A stretch of 64,000 bases of DNA from UBA1479 sp002706405 (GCA_963972255.1 CAXATO010000006.1:124001-188000), one strand, 5' to 3'; positions 22,599 through 33,078 are shown, counted from the first letter of the stretch. Numbers and translations: made by a program. Notes: generated by a model not told the origin, from the sequence alone.

Positions 22599-22638
22599 TT
22601 GGGCCGGATTTTTCAGACCCATATAACCTTCTGAAAAA
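22599..22638 (+). promoter_or_regulatory. Candidate promoter with operator-like inverted repeat in the tolC/acyl-CoA dehydrogenase divergent gap
   Basis: TTGGGC (22599-22604) and TATAAC (22622-22627) are 17 bases apart. The -10 lies between the perfect 8-base arms TTTTTCAG (22609-22616) and CTGAAAAA (22631-22638), whose centres are 22 bases apart. That geometry would suit a dimeric repressor binding over the promoter. The divergent tolC-like gene starts only about 75 bases away, so either gene could be controlled. Confidence 0.35.
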
Positions 22639-22783
22639 CTTCTGGAAATTTTGTCGCGTATTGCGCGGTTAAATTCGCGCTGAAGATGCGGCGATTCGCC
22701 GTCCCATCGTGGGGGCCGACCGGTTATGGTTGGTAAACGACACCCTGCGCGACAACGCGCCAAGACAACGGGGCTTAGGAAAC

Positions 22784-23941
22784 GTGACCCAGGATTATTC
22801 GAAAGTTGAGAAAGACCTTGTCGCCGCCGCGGCCGAGTTCGCGGCTCGCGAGGTGCGGCCCCACGCGGCCGAATGGGAAAAAGCGCGGGCCTTGCCCGCG
22901 GACATGCTCGAGCGGGCGGCTGCGGCGGGGCTGACATCGGCCATACTGCCGCGCGATGTCGGCGGCGACGATGCCGGGATGCTCTGCGCCTCGCGCATGG
23001 CCGAAGTGCTGGCGGCGGCCGATTTCGGTTTCGTCTTTGCGCTGAAGGTTCATGCCAACGCGGCCAACGCCGTGGCCCGGCGCGGCACCGACGAACAACG
23101 CCATCGCCTGCTGCCCGATATGATCAACGGGCGGCGCATCGGCGCGTTCTGCCTGACCGAACCGGCGGTCGGCAGCGATGCGAGCGCGATTACCTGTGCC
23201 GCGTCGAAGGAAACGGGCGGCTGGACCGTGAGCGGCGAAAAGGCCTGGGTAACCAACGGCGTTCATGCGGACGTTATGAGCGTCTATGTCCAGACCGATC
23301 CGGACGCGGGCTGGCGCGGCATCGCCAATGTCCTGGTCGAAGGCGATTTTCCCGGTGTGACCCGTGGGGCGCCCTATGATCTGCTCGGCGGGCATGCGGC
23401 GGGACTTTGCGGCCTGACCTTCGACGCCTGCCGGGTTCCGGACGCCAACCTGCTGATCGCGCCCGGCGAGGGGTTCAAGGCGGCCATGGCCGGGATCAAC
23501 ATGGCGCGCATGTTTGTCGCCGCGATCTGTTGCGGCATGCTGTCCGAATGCCTTGACCGGGCCCTGGCCTATGGGGCGCAGCGCATGGCTTTCGGGCGCC
23601 CCATTCTGGCCAACCAGGGATTACAGTGGGAATTGGCCGATGTGGCGACGGATCTGGAAGCCTGCCGCCGCCTGACGGAACATGCGGCCCGCACCCTGGA
23701 TGCCGGAGAGGCCGGCATCGCCGAATGCGCCCACGCCAAGAAGTTCGCGACCCGCGCCGCGGTTCGCGGTATTTCCGCCTGCATGCAGGCGATGGGGGCG
23801 GCTGGATTGCGCGCGGAGGAGCCTTTCGGGCGTCACTTCGCGGCGGCGAAAATGTGCGAATTCCTGGACGGCACGACGGAGATTCAGAACGTGGTGATAT
23901 CGCGCAGCCTGCTGCGCCCCCACGGTCTCGACGCGTCTTAG
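22784..23941 (+). CDS. Acyl-CoA dehydrogenase family flavoprotein
   Basis: This is a 385-residue FAD-dependent acyl-CoA dehydrogenase with the three family domains: an N-terminal helical domain, a middle beta domain (GAFCLTEPAVGSDAS, then WTVSGEKAWVTNG) and a C-terminal helical domain (QRMAFGRPILANQGLQWELAD, DGTTEIQNVVISR). It should oxidise an acyl-CoA to the enoyl-CoA and pass electrons to ETF. GTG 22784 is chosen because AGGA lies four bases upstream and the family N-terminus begins right after it. The usual YEGT catalytic Glu is Asp here (D362 in LDGTTEIQ), and the alternative helix-G Glu position is Ala (INMARM). The substrate cannot be deduced. It stands alone, convergent with the next gene. 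Confidence 0.85.
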   Translation: MTQDYSKVEKDLVAAAAEFAAREVRPHAAEWEKARALPADMLERAAAAGLTSAILPRDVGGDDAGMLCASRMAEVLAAADFGFVFALKVHANAANAVARRGTDEQRHRLLPDMINGRRIGAFCLTEPAVGSDASAITCAASKETGGWTVSGEKAWVTNGVHADVMSVYVQTDPDAGWRGIANVLVEGDFPGVTRGAPYDLLGGHAAGLCGLTFDACRVPDANLLIAPGEGFKAAMAGINMARMFVAAICCGMLSECLDRALAYGAQRMAFGRPILANQGLQWELADVATDLEACRRLTEHAARTLDAGEAGIAECAHAKKFATRAAVRGISACMQAMGAAGLRAEEPFGRHFAAAKMCEFLDGTTEIQNVVISRSLLRPHGLDAS

Positions 23942-23952
23942 GCGACCGGACG

Positions 23953-24915
<963 letters not shown>

Positions 24916-24972
24916 TGGGCCATCCTTTTCGCCGTGGTGTCGGCCTCAGTGTCATTGGGGGCATCCTATCGT

Positions 24973-27900
24973 CTATGTCCGGGGTTTGACATCCGTTGGA
25001 TATGCGGACAATCCCGCCGAAAGCGACGCCCGCACTTCATCAAGGGCGCTGCTCAATTCCGCCAGGCAGGCATCGACGTTCGGATCGTCGGGGCCTTCGC
25101 GCAACTGGTCGTCGAGCGCCTTCGATGCCTGGTACACCCGTTCTGCGCGGATGTTGCCGCTGACACCTTTTAATGTATGGGCGGTACGTGCCGCCGTCTC
25201 CGGGTCGCCGTCGGCCAACTGGGCGGCAATCTCGTCCGCCATGTCCATGTACTTTTCGTGAAACGCGCCCAGCAGGCGTCGCAGGATGGCGTCGTTCCCG
25301 CGCACCATGGCGCGGGCTTCGGTCAGGTTGATTCCCTGAATGACGTCGGGCAAGGCATCGGACGCGGGCGGTGCCTCCGCCGGTTCCCTGGCGGCCGTGT
25401 CGGCCTTTGCCTCAGGCGGCGTTTCCGGCTTGGGGGCGGGCCTTGCCGATGCCGGTCGGGAACTACAGGACGCCAGCACCGCGTACAGGCGATTCGGGTC
25501 GATGGGTTTGGTGACGTGGTCATTCATGCCCACGGCGAGACATTTGTCCCGTTCCGAACTCATCGCATGAGCGGTCATGGCGATGATCGGAAGGTCCTTG
25601 TGCCGGGTGTCGGCACGGATGATCCGCGTGGCTTCATATCCGTCCATCAAGGGCATCTGCAAATCCATCAGGACCACGTCGTAGGGGGTTGCCGATACCA
25701 TGTCGACGGCGACCTTGCCGTTGCCGGCGATATCCACCGTCATGCCGGCCTGACCGAGAATCTCCTGCGCGACCTGCTGATTGATTTCATTGTCCTCGAC
25801 CAGAAGGACGCGCATGCCGGAAATCTGCGCCAGATGGCGCGAAGGCGCGTCCATCGACAGCGGCGTGTGCATCGATACATGGTCTTCGATCTGGTCAGCG
25901 GACAGGACGGTGACCTCAACCGTGAACCAGAATGTGCTGCCTTTGCCTTCGGTGCTTTCGACACCGATTTCGCCGCCCATCATGGTGACAAGGCTGTGGC
26001 TGATCGCAAGCCCGAGGCCGGTGCCGCCGAACTGACGTGTGGTCGATATGTCGGCCTGGGTGAACGGTTGGAACAGCCTGTCGATCTGATCCCGCGACAT
26101 GCCGATGCCCGTGTCCGTGACTTCGAACCGGAGCATCTGCTTGCCGGCAATCCCGGCGGCCGGCGACGGCTCCGGCAGGACCTTCACGACGACTTCGCCA
26201 TTTTCGGTGAACTTGATGGCGTTTGCCGTCAGGTTGATCAGCACTTGCCCCAGCCGCAGGGGGTCGCCCTTCAGGTACTTGGGAACGTCGGGGGCCATGT
26301 GGAATCGAATGTCGAGTGTCTTGGCGCCGGCCCGTGCCGTGGTCATGGCGGACAGGTTCTGCATGACGTCGTCCAGGTTGAACGCGACGGTTTCGATCTC
26401 CAGTTTCCCGGCTTCGATTTTGGAAAAGTCGAGGATGTCGTCGATCAGGCCGAGCAGTGCATGGGACGACATGTCGACCTTGGTCAGGTAATCCTCCTGC
26501 TGCTCCGTCAGCTTGGTCTTCAGCGCCAAGCCCGTGAGGCCGACGATGGCGTTGAGCGGCGTGCGGATTTCGTGGCTCATGTTGGCAAGGAACGCGCTTT
26601 TCGCCTCGTTGGCTTCCTCGGCCACCAGTTTTGCCTCGAGCAGGGCCCGTTCCGCGCGCTTTTGTTGGGTGACATCCGAATACGTCGTCACGAAGCCGCG
26701 GCGGTCGGGTAGGGGGTTGCCGCGGATGTCGATGACCATGCCGTCGGGGCGTGTGCGTTCGAAGTGATGGGCTTCGAACTTGCGGGCCAGGTCCAGGCGG
26801 CTCTGCACCTGTTCCTCGATATCACCGGGGCCGTATTCACCGCGTTCCGCGTTGTAGCGGAAGAATTCGCTGAGGTTCGTGCCCGGTGGAAACCTGTCTT
26901 TCGGAAACTGCAGCAGTTCCATGAACTTTGAGTTGGCGTTGATGACATTCAGCTTCTCGTCGAACATGGTGATGCCCTGGTCCATGGATTCCAGGGTGGT
27001 CTCCAGGATCGCCTTCTGATGGGCAAGCTCGCGTTCCGCTTCCTTCTGTTCGGTGATGTCGCTCATGGCCGTGCCGAGGCCCGTGATGGTGCCCGCGCGG
27101 TCACGCACGGGGAATTTCACCAGGCGGTATATGGTGGGCCGACCTTCCGGGGTGGTGTGCAAGGACGATTCGGCCTCGAGAATGATGATTTCGCCGCTAT
27201 CGGTCACCTTGCGCTCAAGGGTGGTGATTTCGTCCGCGCGGTTCTTGGGGACGAGCTCGTAGATGGTCTTGCCGATCAGGTCCTCGACGGTGGTCTTGTG
27301 CCATTCGGCAAAAAATGAATTGGCGCTGAGGAAGCGGCCATCCAGCCCCTTGAGCGCCAACATGATGGGGACGTTCTCGGTAATCGCGGTCAGGCGCGCC
27401 TGTGTTTCCTCGAGAATATTCTGCGCCGCCTTCTGCTCGGTCACGTCATCGAATACGCCGACCAGATAGCCTTTGTACCAATCACCGTAGCGGGCGTAGA
27501 CGACCCGCCCGTCGGCCAAGGGGACTTCACTACTGAGATTGCCTTCGCGGACGGCGCTGATCCGCTCGACCACGGCCCGGTTGCGGGGCTGGTCGCCGAA
27601 ATCGCCGCGCTTGGCGAGGATATGTGCGGTGTCCCAGGCGCTGGCGCCGATCTGCACGTCGTCTGAGTCCAGGCCCCAGACTTCCGAGAACTGGCGGTTG
27701 AAGGTGACGTAATTCATGTTTTCGTCGAACACGCAGAGCCCGCTCGGCATGCTGTCGAGGGTCACCCGCAGGATGGCCGATTGCAGATCGATCTGCTGTT
27801 CCGCCGTCTTGCGTTTGGTGATGTCCAAGGTCCAGGCAATCCGTGCGCGATGGCCTTCGAAATTGATCGGCCGCCAGGTGATCAAGGACCACCACTTGCT

Positions 27901-29949
27901 TTTCTGGTCCAGGCGATAGCGCTCTGCCTCGAAATTATCGATTCGGCCGTCCCGATCGAAAATTTCGCGCGCTTCGGCCAGTTTTGCCGGATCGACGAAC
28001 GACTGATCGATATTGAACTGAAGGACGTTTTCAAGGCTCTCGGCGCCGAGCATCACCGCCAGACGCGGGTTGCCGAAAAGCCGTTCGCCCGTATCCTCAT
28101 CGACGATGGTGATGGCGATGGGACTTTCCTCGAGAATCTGCCGGAACCGCGCTTCGTTTTCCGCCAGGCGTTCCTCCGCCTGGCGGCGGTCGGTAATATC
28201 GACGATGGTGGTGATGACACCCGCGACCTGCCCGTCCGCGCCCATGAGCGGGACCTTGGTGCAGATCGCCTGACGGACCTTGCCATCCTTACCGCTCAGT
28301 TCGATGTCGAAGAACGGTATCGGCTTTCCGGTTTCGATCACCTGACGATTCAGCGCCGCCGTCTCCGCCGCGTGTTCGATACCCAAGGCTTCCGACGTCT
28401 TTCCCTTGATGTCCTGTTCGCTGAGGCCGAGGAACTCCCGGTGGTATTGGTTGGACAGTATAAAGCGGTCCGCGGCGTCCTTCACGTTGATCAGCGCCGG
28501 CACGGCATCGATCACGGCCTGAAGTTCGGCGCGGCGGTCGAGCAGAGACTGTTCCGCGCGTTTGCGTTCGGTAATGTCCGTGTAGACGGCGACGATATAG
28601 CCGTCGGTCCAATCGCCGAAGCGCACGTCGATGATCCGACCGTCTGACAGGTGTTGTTCCACGGCGTTGCGGCCTTCGCGCAACTGGGCCTCGCGGGCTT
28701 TGATCGTTGCTTCCGGGTCATCGATCTGGCCAAGCGCGCCCTTGTTGTACAGATGCCAGAAGGATTCGCTGCGTGTGATGCCCGGCTTCAGGAAGCCTTC
28801 ATCGAAGCCGTAAAAACCTTGAAATTCGCGGTTGAAAGCAACGATCCGAAGGTCTTCGTCAAACATGCACAGGCCGTTGGGGATGTTGTCCAAGGCCAAA
28901 TGCAACTGGGTTTCCATGGCGCCGCTCATCTGTTCCACGCGCCCGGTCAAGGGGCGGAGCAGAAGGAACAGGCCGCTCATGCCGAGGATCACAAGACCGA
29001 GTACGCCAAGCCCCGCGTATACGAGATTTCTGTTCAGGTTGCCGAAGGTTTCGCCCGCGTCCTGGCGGAGGACGAGAATCCAATCCTGCCACACGGGAAT
29101 GTGCGCGTAGGTATGCCGCGCGTCATGGAGGAAACTGGCCTTCGGCTGCCGGTCGGCAGCCAGAATTGATTTGAATATCGCCGGTGATGCGATGGCGTCG
29201 GGCGGGACCTGCGTCGCACCATCGGTCAATGAAAGAACCTTGTGGGCGTCGAACTGGCCCAACACCATGAAGGCGTGCCCGGTGCGGCCGATCCCGGCAT
29301 GCTCCGAGAACAGGCTGAGCAACCATTTCGAGGAGAACGTGATGATATCCGTGCCCAGCCGCCGCCCGTCGTGGGAGATGATCGGCGAATTGACGACCAG
29401 ATAGTAATGATTGTCCAAGGGGGCCATGCCGGCGATCACGGGATCAGGGCCGTAGCCCCAGCCGGCCGGCCAGCCCGGCGGCGAAATCTCGGCCCCCATG
29501 GCGTAAGTAACATTGCCGCCCAGGTCGATGCGGGTGATCCCGATAATTTCGGGGGACGATTTCATGGCCGAGGCAAAGATCGCTTCCATCTCGGTTTGGT
29601 ACTGGCGCGGGGCGATGGCGCCGATGGTCACGTCCTGCAATAGGTCCCTGGCGCGGGACCGGCTGGATACCAGCGCGGCGACGCTTTTTGCGCGATCGAA
29701 AATCTGGGTGATTGCATCGGCCTTGGATTCGGTGATCTGACCCAAATGGGTGACCGATGCATCGCGCAACTGGCTTTGCATGGGCACCATGATGAGGACC
29801 GCCGTCAGCGCCGCGATGAGCACGGCGCCGGCCAGGGAATAGCGCAGCACATTGCGCTGTACGGCCTTGATGGATCGGCTGTGTTGCTGAGGCACGTCGG
29901 GTCCTGTCCCTTGCATGCTTCCCGCCGCCCGAAGATGCGAAAGGTTCAA
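24973..29949 (-). CDS. Hybrid sensor histidine kinase: Cache-like sensor, six PAS, HisKA, HATPase, REC, HPt
   Basis: The 1,658-residue inner-membrane kinase has TM1 at ~37-55 and TM2 at ~315-335, which enclose a ~260-residue periplasmic Cache-like domain. Six PAS domains follow (e.g. LALDNIPNGLCMFDEDLR, LRVTLDSMPSGLCVFDENM, LETTLESMDQGITMFDEKL), then HisKA with H1126 in NMSHEIRTPLNA. HATPase boxes include NAIKFTENGEV, DTGIGM and GGTGLGLAI. A receiver has D1429 (VLMDLQMPLMDG), and a C-terminal HPt has H1591 (AHTLKGVSGN). All four phosphorelay sites are present. PAS 1, 4 and 6 share a 'G(L/I)(C/T)(V/M)FDE' signature (PAS7-like) and look like internal duplications. The linker ~1490-1540 is Pro/Ala-rich. 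The ligand is unknown. Confidence 0.93.
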   Translation of the reverse strand: MNLSHLRAAGSMQGTGPDVPQQHSRSIKAVQRNVLRYSLAGAVLIAALTAVLIMVPMQSQLRDASVTHLGQITESKADAITQIFDRAKSVAALVSSRSRARDLLQDVTIGAIAPRQYQTEMEAIFASAMKSSPEIIGITRIDLGGNVTYAMGAEISPPGWPAGWGYGPDPVIAGMAPLDNHYYLVVNSPIISHDGRRLGTDIITFSSKWLLSLFSEHAGIGRTGHAFMVLGQFDAHKVLSLTDGATQVPPDAIASPAIFKSILAADRQPKASFLHDARHTYAHIPVWQDWILVLRQDAGETFGNLNRNLVYAGLGVLGLVILGMSGLFLLLRPLTGRVEQMSGAMETQLHLALDNIPNGLCMFDEDLRIVAFNREFQGFYGFDEGFLKPGITRSESFWHLYNKGALGQIDDPEATIKAREAQLREGRNAVEQHLSDGRIIDVRFGDWTDGYIVAVYTDITERKRAEQSLLDRRAELQAVIDAVPALINVKDAADRFILSNQYHREFLGLSEQDIKGKTSEALGIEHAAETAALNRQVIETGKPIPFFDIELSGKDGKVRQAICTKVPLMGADGQVAGVITTIVDITDRRQAEERLAENEARFRQILEESPIAITIVDEDTGERLFGNPRLAVMLGAESLENVLQFNIDQSFVDPAKLAEAREIFDRDGRIDNFEAERYRLDQKSKWWSLITWRPINFEGHRARIAWTLDITKRKTAEQQIDLQSAILRVTLDSMPSGLCVFDENMNYVTFNRQFSEVWGLDSDDVQIGASAWDTAHILAKRGDFGDQPRNRAVVERISAVREGNLSSEVPLADGRVVYARYGDWYKGYLVGVFDDVTEQKAAQNILEETQARLTAITENVPIMLALKGLDGRFLSANSFFAEWHKTTVEDLIGKTIYELVPKNRADEITTLERKVTDSGEIIILEAESSLHTTPEGRPTIYRLVKFPVRDRAGTITGLGTAMSDITEQKEAERELAHQKAILETTLESMDQGITMFDEKLNVINANSKFMELLQFPKDRFPPGTNLSEFFRYNAERGEYGPGDIEEQVQSRLDLARKFEAHHFERTRPDGMVIDIRGNPLPDRRGFVTTYSDVTQQKRAERALLEAKLVAEEANEAKSAFLANMSHEIRTPLNAIVGLTGLALKTKLTEQQEDYLTKVDMSSHALLGLIDDILDFSKIEAGKLEIETVAFNLDDVMQNLSAMTTARAGAKTLDIRFHMAPDVPKYLKGDPLRLGQVLINLTANAIKFTENGEVVVKVLPEPSPAAGIAGKQMLRFEVTDTGIGMSRDQIDRLFQPFTQADISTTRQFGGTGLGLAISHSLVTMMGGEIGVESTEGKGSTFWFTVEVTVLSADQIEDHVSMHTPLSMDAPSRHLAQISGMRVLLVEDNEINQQVAQEILGQAGMTVDIAGNGKVAVDMVSATPYDVVLMDLQMPLMDGYEATRIIRADTRHKDLPIIAMTAHAMSSERDKCLAVGMNDHVTKPIDPNRLYAVLASCSSRPASARPAPKPETPPEAKADTAAREPAEAPPASDALPDVIQGINLTEARAMVRGNDAILRRLLGAFHEKYMDMADEIAAQLADGDPETAARTAHTLKGVSGNIRAERVYQASKALDDQLREGPDDPNVDACLAELSSALDEVRASLSAGLSAYPTDVKPRT

Positions 29950-30118
29950 AGCCGCCCAATAAAAGCAGAATTTGCAGGAATGTTCGATAGATCAATCGGC
30001 TGGGGTGAAGCGACGGCTTGGATGGGCGGTCTCATGGACGCCTGGGTGGAATGCGGCTAATCTGGCGACAGCTTGGGAGCGTCCGCCGACGCTGTGGCGC
30101 AGGCGTTAGGAGAACAAC

Positions 30119-30493
30119 ATGGCTGCAATTCTTGTCATCGAAGATGACGAGTTCTTTCAAAACTTTCTTGAACTCGTTCTATCGGGAGAGGGACACGAAG
30201 TGCGGATTGCCGTTGATGGCGAGGCCGGGCTTGCCGCGGTCGCCGATCAGCGGCCGGACCTGATCCTGTGCGATATGAGCATGCCCAAGATGACCGGTTT
30301 CGAGGTCATTCGGGAATTGAAAAAGATCGACGACGTTAAGGATGTCCCGGTCATCGCGCTGTCCGCGCATGATACGGCGGCGGACCATGACGAAGCCTTC
30401 GCGGCCGGCGCCGCCGCCTATGAAACCAAGCCGATTGAAATGGACCGCCTGATCGACAGCGTTAACCAAGCGCTGGCCGGCATGTCGTCCTGA
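30119..30493 (+). CDS. Single-domain response regulator (CheY-like)
   Basis: This 124-residue protein is only a receiver domain. It has D9/D10 (IEDDEFF), phospho-acceptor D52 (LILCDMSMP), S82 (IALSAHD) and K104 (ETKPIE). TAGGAGA six bases before the ATG is a good ribosome site. It is divergent from the hybrid kinase, with 169 bases between the two starts, and is a natural phosphate acceptor from that kinase's HPt. With no output domain it probably relays to another partner. Confidence 0.9.
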   Translation: MAAILVIEDDEFFQNFLELVLSGEGHEVRIAVDGEAGLAAVADQRPDLILCDMSMPKMTGFEVIRELKKIDDVKDVPVIALSAHDTAADHDEAFAAGAAAYETKPIEMDRLIDSVNQALAGMSS

Positions 30494-30498
30494 ACCAC

Positions 30499-31650
30499 TT
30501 AGGGCCAGACATTCCGCAGCGCTTCGATCAGGCGCCGAACATCGTCTTCCGAAATATGGACATGAGGCGCCAGGCGCAGCCGGTTGCCCCGCAAGGAGGC
30601 ATGAATGTCCTTGGCAGCCAGTGCCGCGATCATGCCGTCGGGCGCCGGGCTGTCCTTGCCGAGTGAGGTGATATGGGCAACGCCCCGGCCCGCGGGCGGC
30701 GTTGAATACCCCATGTTCCGCGCGGCGGCGGTGATGGTGTCGGTGATCGGCGCCAGGGTGCTTTGGACCGCCTGCGGCGTCCAGGCGGCCACTTGCACGA
30801 GGGCGGCTTCGGCCATGGGCAGCAGAACCGGGTTGTAGGTCTGACCCACGTCGTAGCGGCGCGCACCCGGGGACATGTCCGGGTCGTACACCAGCGCCCC
30901 TTCGATGCTCGCGCCCGTGGCCGGGTGGTTATAGTCGTGATGTTCAAACGCCACCCCCTGCTGGTGCGCGGCGGCGGCGTACAGAAACGACATGCCGTGC
31001 GGGCAGAACAGCCATTTGTAGGCGGCGGCAACCAGGAAATCGGGGCGGACCCGCGCAACATCGAAAGGGGCCGCACCAAGCCATTGCGTGGCATCGACGA
31101 CCAGGGCGACACCCAGGTTCCGGCAGCGGGCGCCGATCGTTTCCAGGTCGACCCGGGTGCCGTCGATCCAATGGCAGGGCGGCAAGGCGGCGATCGCCGT
31201 GTCGCTGTCCAGATGGTCCAGCACGGCGGCGGTCCAGTCGCCGTCGCCGGGGCGCGGCACGGTGACCATGCGGGCGCCCGTGGCCTCGGCCTTTTGCATC
31301 CATACGAAGACGTTGGACGGGAACTGGTCTTCCAGCACCAGGATGGCCTGCCCGCGCGCGGCCGTAAGGTTCGCCGCCGCCGTGGCCAGGCCGTAGCTGG
31401 CCGAGGGCTGAATCGCGATATCCCCCGCCTGGGCGCCGATCAGGCCGGCGAACAGGGTGCGGATATGCTCCGCTTGATCGTGAAGGGCTGCGGAGTCCAT
31501 GGTCCAGGGCTGCACCCGGGAGGCGATCCCGACGTGCCCCGCCGCCTGGGTAGCCTTCAGCATCGGCGTGCGCGAGGCACAGTTGAACCAGGCGACGTCG
31601 GGGGGGATGTCGAACAAGGGCCGTTGGCCCGTCAGCGGTGTCTTGCTCAT
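30499..31650 (-). CDS. Class V aminotransferase-fold PLP enzyme
   Basis: The protein is 383 residues from the ATG at 31650 (MSKTPLTGQRP). It has the class V fold landmarks: QPSASYGLATAAANL for phosphate binding, VVDATQWLGAAPFDV with the cofactor Asp, and the Schiff-base Lys in AAYKWLFCPHG. The closest recollected relatives are annotated as class V aminotransferase, isopenicillin-N epimerase-like or cysteine desulfurase-like, so the substrate is open. The start four bases after the DMT-transporter stop implies one transcript. A PLP enzyme paired with a metabolite exporter suggests amino acid handling or export (inference). Confidence 0.8.
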   Translation of the reverse strand: MSKTPLTGQRPLFDIPPDVAWFNCASRTPMLKATQAAGHVGIASRVQPWTMDSAALHDQAEHIRTLFAGLIGAQAGDIAIQPSASYGLATAAANLTAARGQAILVLEDQFPSNVFVWMQKAEATGARMVTVPRPGDGDWTAAVLDHLDSDTAIAALPPCHWIDGTRVDLETIGARCRNLGVALVVDATQWLGAAPFDVARVRPDFLVAAAYKWLFCPHGMSFLYAAAAHQQGVAFEHHDYNHPATGASIEGALVYDPDMSPGARRYDVGQTYNPVLLPMAEAALVQVAAWTPQAVQSTLAPITDTITAAARNMGYSTPPAGRGVAHITSLGKDSPAPDGMIAALAAKDIHASLRGNRLRLAPHVHISEDDVRRLIEALRNVWP

Positions 31651-31654
31651 GGTC

Positions 31655-32611
31655 TTAGTCTCCGGAATCCCGGGGAATGGTCGTGCGCACGCCCGGCGGC
31701 CCGGGGACGACGCCCTGACGGCCGAGCCGATGTTCACGGTAGGCGATATAGGCGGTCGAGCCCAGAATCATGGCCCCGCCGATCCAAATGAACATGTCCG
31801 GCAGTTCGTTGAAGAACATATAGCCCAGGACGGTGACCCAGATCAGGCGTACGAAATCGACCGGCCCGACGACATGGGTGTCGGCCATCTTCAGGGCCTG
31901 CGCCATGGACAACTGTGCCCCGCCGCCCAGAATGCCGAGACCGATCAGCAGCGCCCATTGCTCCGGCCCCGGCCAGGACCACACGAAAGTAGCGGGCACC
32001 AGGATGATCGGCATCATGACGAGAGACATGTAGACGGTGATGGTGGCGCTGGATTCGGTGGCACTCAGGCGCTTGATGATGATCATGCATGCGCCCCAGA
32101 CAAACGACGAGATGATGACCAGCATCGGTCCCAGATCAAGCGGGATGAACCCGGGGCGGAGAATCACCAGCGTTCCCGCGAAGCCCAGGAAGATTGCCGT
32201 CCAGCGGCGCAGGCGGACGACCTCGCCCAGGAACAGGACCGCCAGGACCGAGGCGAAAATGGGTGCCGAGAATCCGAGTGCGGTAACCTGGGCCAGGGGG
32301 GCGATGGACAGCGCGAAGAAATAACACAACATGGCCGCCGAATTGAGCACGCCGCGCAGGGTCAGCAGGCCCAGGCGGTTGGTCTTCAATGGTTTCAAGC
32401 CATCCTTTATGAAGAACGGAATGATCGGCAGCATCCCGAACAGCAGGCGGAAAAACGCGGTTTCGAAGGGATGAATGCCGGTCGCCGCGACCTTTTTGAT
32501 GACCGCATGCATGCCGGCGAAGCACAGACTGGCCAAAACCATCCACAATATGCCCCGGACGGCGTCGGTGCGCCCCTGGGCGGGGGCGGCGGAATCCTGG
32601 GCTGTGGTCAT
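31655..32611 (-). CDS. EamA/DMT-family permease
   Basis: This 318-residue inner-membrane protein has about ten hydrophobic segments arranged as two EamA repeats. The first starts at GILWMVLASLCFAGMHAV and the second at LGPMLVIISSFVWGACMI. The ATG at 32611 (MTTAQDSAA) is preferred because upstream codons encode a non-hydrophobic, unlikely leader. DMT proteins export or import small metabolites; specificity cannot be told. It is the first gene of a two-gene unit with the class V PLP enzyme. Confidence 0.85.
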   Translation of the reverse strand: MTTAQDSAAPAQGRTDAVRGILWMVLASLCFAGMHAVIKKVAATGIHPFETAFFRLLFGMLPIIPFFIKDGLKPLKTNRLGLLTLRGVLNSAAMLCYFFALSIAPLAQVTALGFSAPIFASVLAVLFLGEVVRLRRWTAIFLGFAGTLVILRPGFIPLDLGPMLVIISSFVWGACMIIIKRLSATESSATITVYMSLVMMPIILVPATFVWSWPGPEQWALLIGLGILGGGAQLSMAQALKMADTHVVGPVDFVRLIWVTVLGYMFFNELPDMFIWIGGAMILGSTAYIAYREHRLGRQGVVPGPPGVRTTIPRDSGD

Positions 32612-32771
32612 GGCAGGCTTTCGGTCTGAAGTCCGGCGGGCCGCCACGAGCCGATTGGATCGGGGTTCTGAAGGGACCGGCCGGCGGCGGCTTTTTGTAT
32701 ACAACGCCCATCTATACAGGCTTCCCCGGGGGGGATAAAGCGCCCCCGGTGGGAAAGGCGCCCGGTTGCGG

Positions 32772-32800
32772 TTGACAGGGCCGGGTGGTTTGGGTAGTTT
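32772..32800 (+). promoter_or_regulatory. Sigma70-type promoter of rpmJ
   Basis: TTGACA at 32772-32777 is a perfect -35. TAGTTT at 32795-32800 follows at exactly 17 bases. Transcription would start near 32807, about 63 bases before the rpmJ ATG. Confidence 0.6.
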
Positions 32801-32869
32801 CCGCCGCTTCCGGCCTGACCGGACCCGATTTCCGCCCTTCGAGTGGCCCGCATACGGAGCTTGAGACCG

Positions 32870-32995
32870 ATGAAAGTTTTGAATTCCCTGAAGTCAGCTA
32901 AGACGCGCGATAAGAATTGCCGCGTCGTGCGCCGCAAGGGCCGTGTCTTTGTGATCAATAAAAAGAATCCGCGTTTCAAAGCCCGCCAAGGATAA
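32870..32995 (+). CDS. rpmJ: 50S ribosomal protein L36
   Basis: The 41-residue product begins MKVLNSLKSAKTRDKNC and ends NKKNPRFKARQG. It is highly basic and matches the alphaproteobacterial form of L36, a zinc-ribbon-less variant with a single visible Cys (KNCRVV). It sits outside the usual ribosomal-protein operon, with its own promoter and a strong terminator, as is common for rpmJ in this class. It is too short for typical ORF cut-offs. Confidence 0.95.
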   Translation: MKVLNSLKSAKTRDKNCRVVRRKGRVFVINKKNPRFKARQG

Positions 32996-33042
32996 GGCAG
33001 GCAAGGGAGCGCCCCTAAAGGTGCTCTTGGAATCCTATCCAG

Positions 33043-33078
33043 CCGCGCTTACCTGAGCAATCAGGGGCGCGGTTTTTT
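33043..33078 (+). terminator. Rho-independent terminator of rpmJ
   Basis: The hairpin has outer arms CCGCGC (33043-33048) and GCGCGG (33067-33072), inner arms CCTGA/TCAGG around a GCAA loop, and then six T at 33073-33078. It lies 47 bases after the rpmJ stop. Confidence 0.85.
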
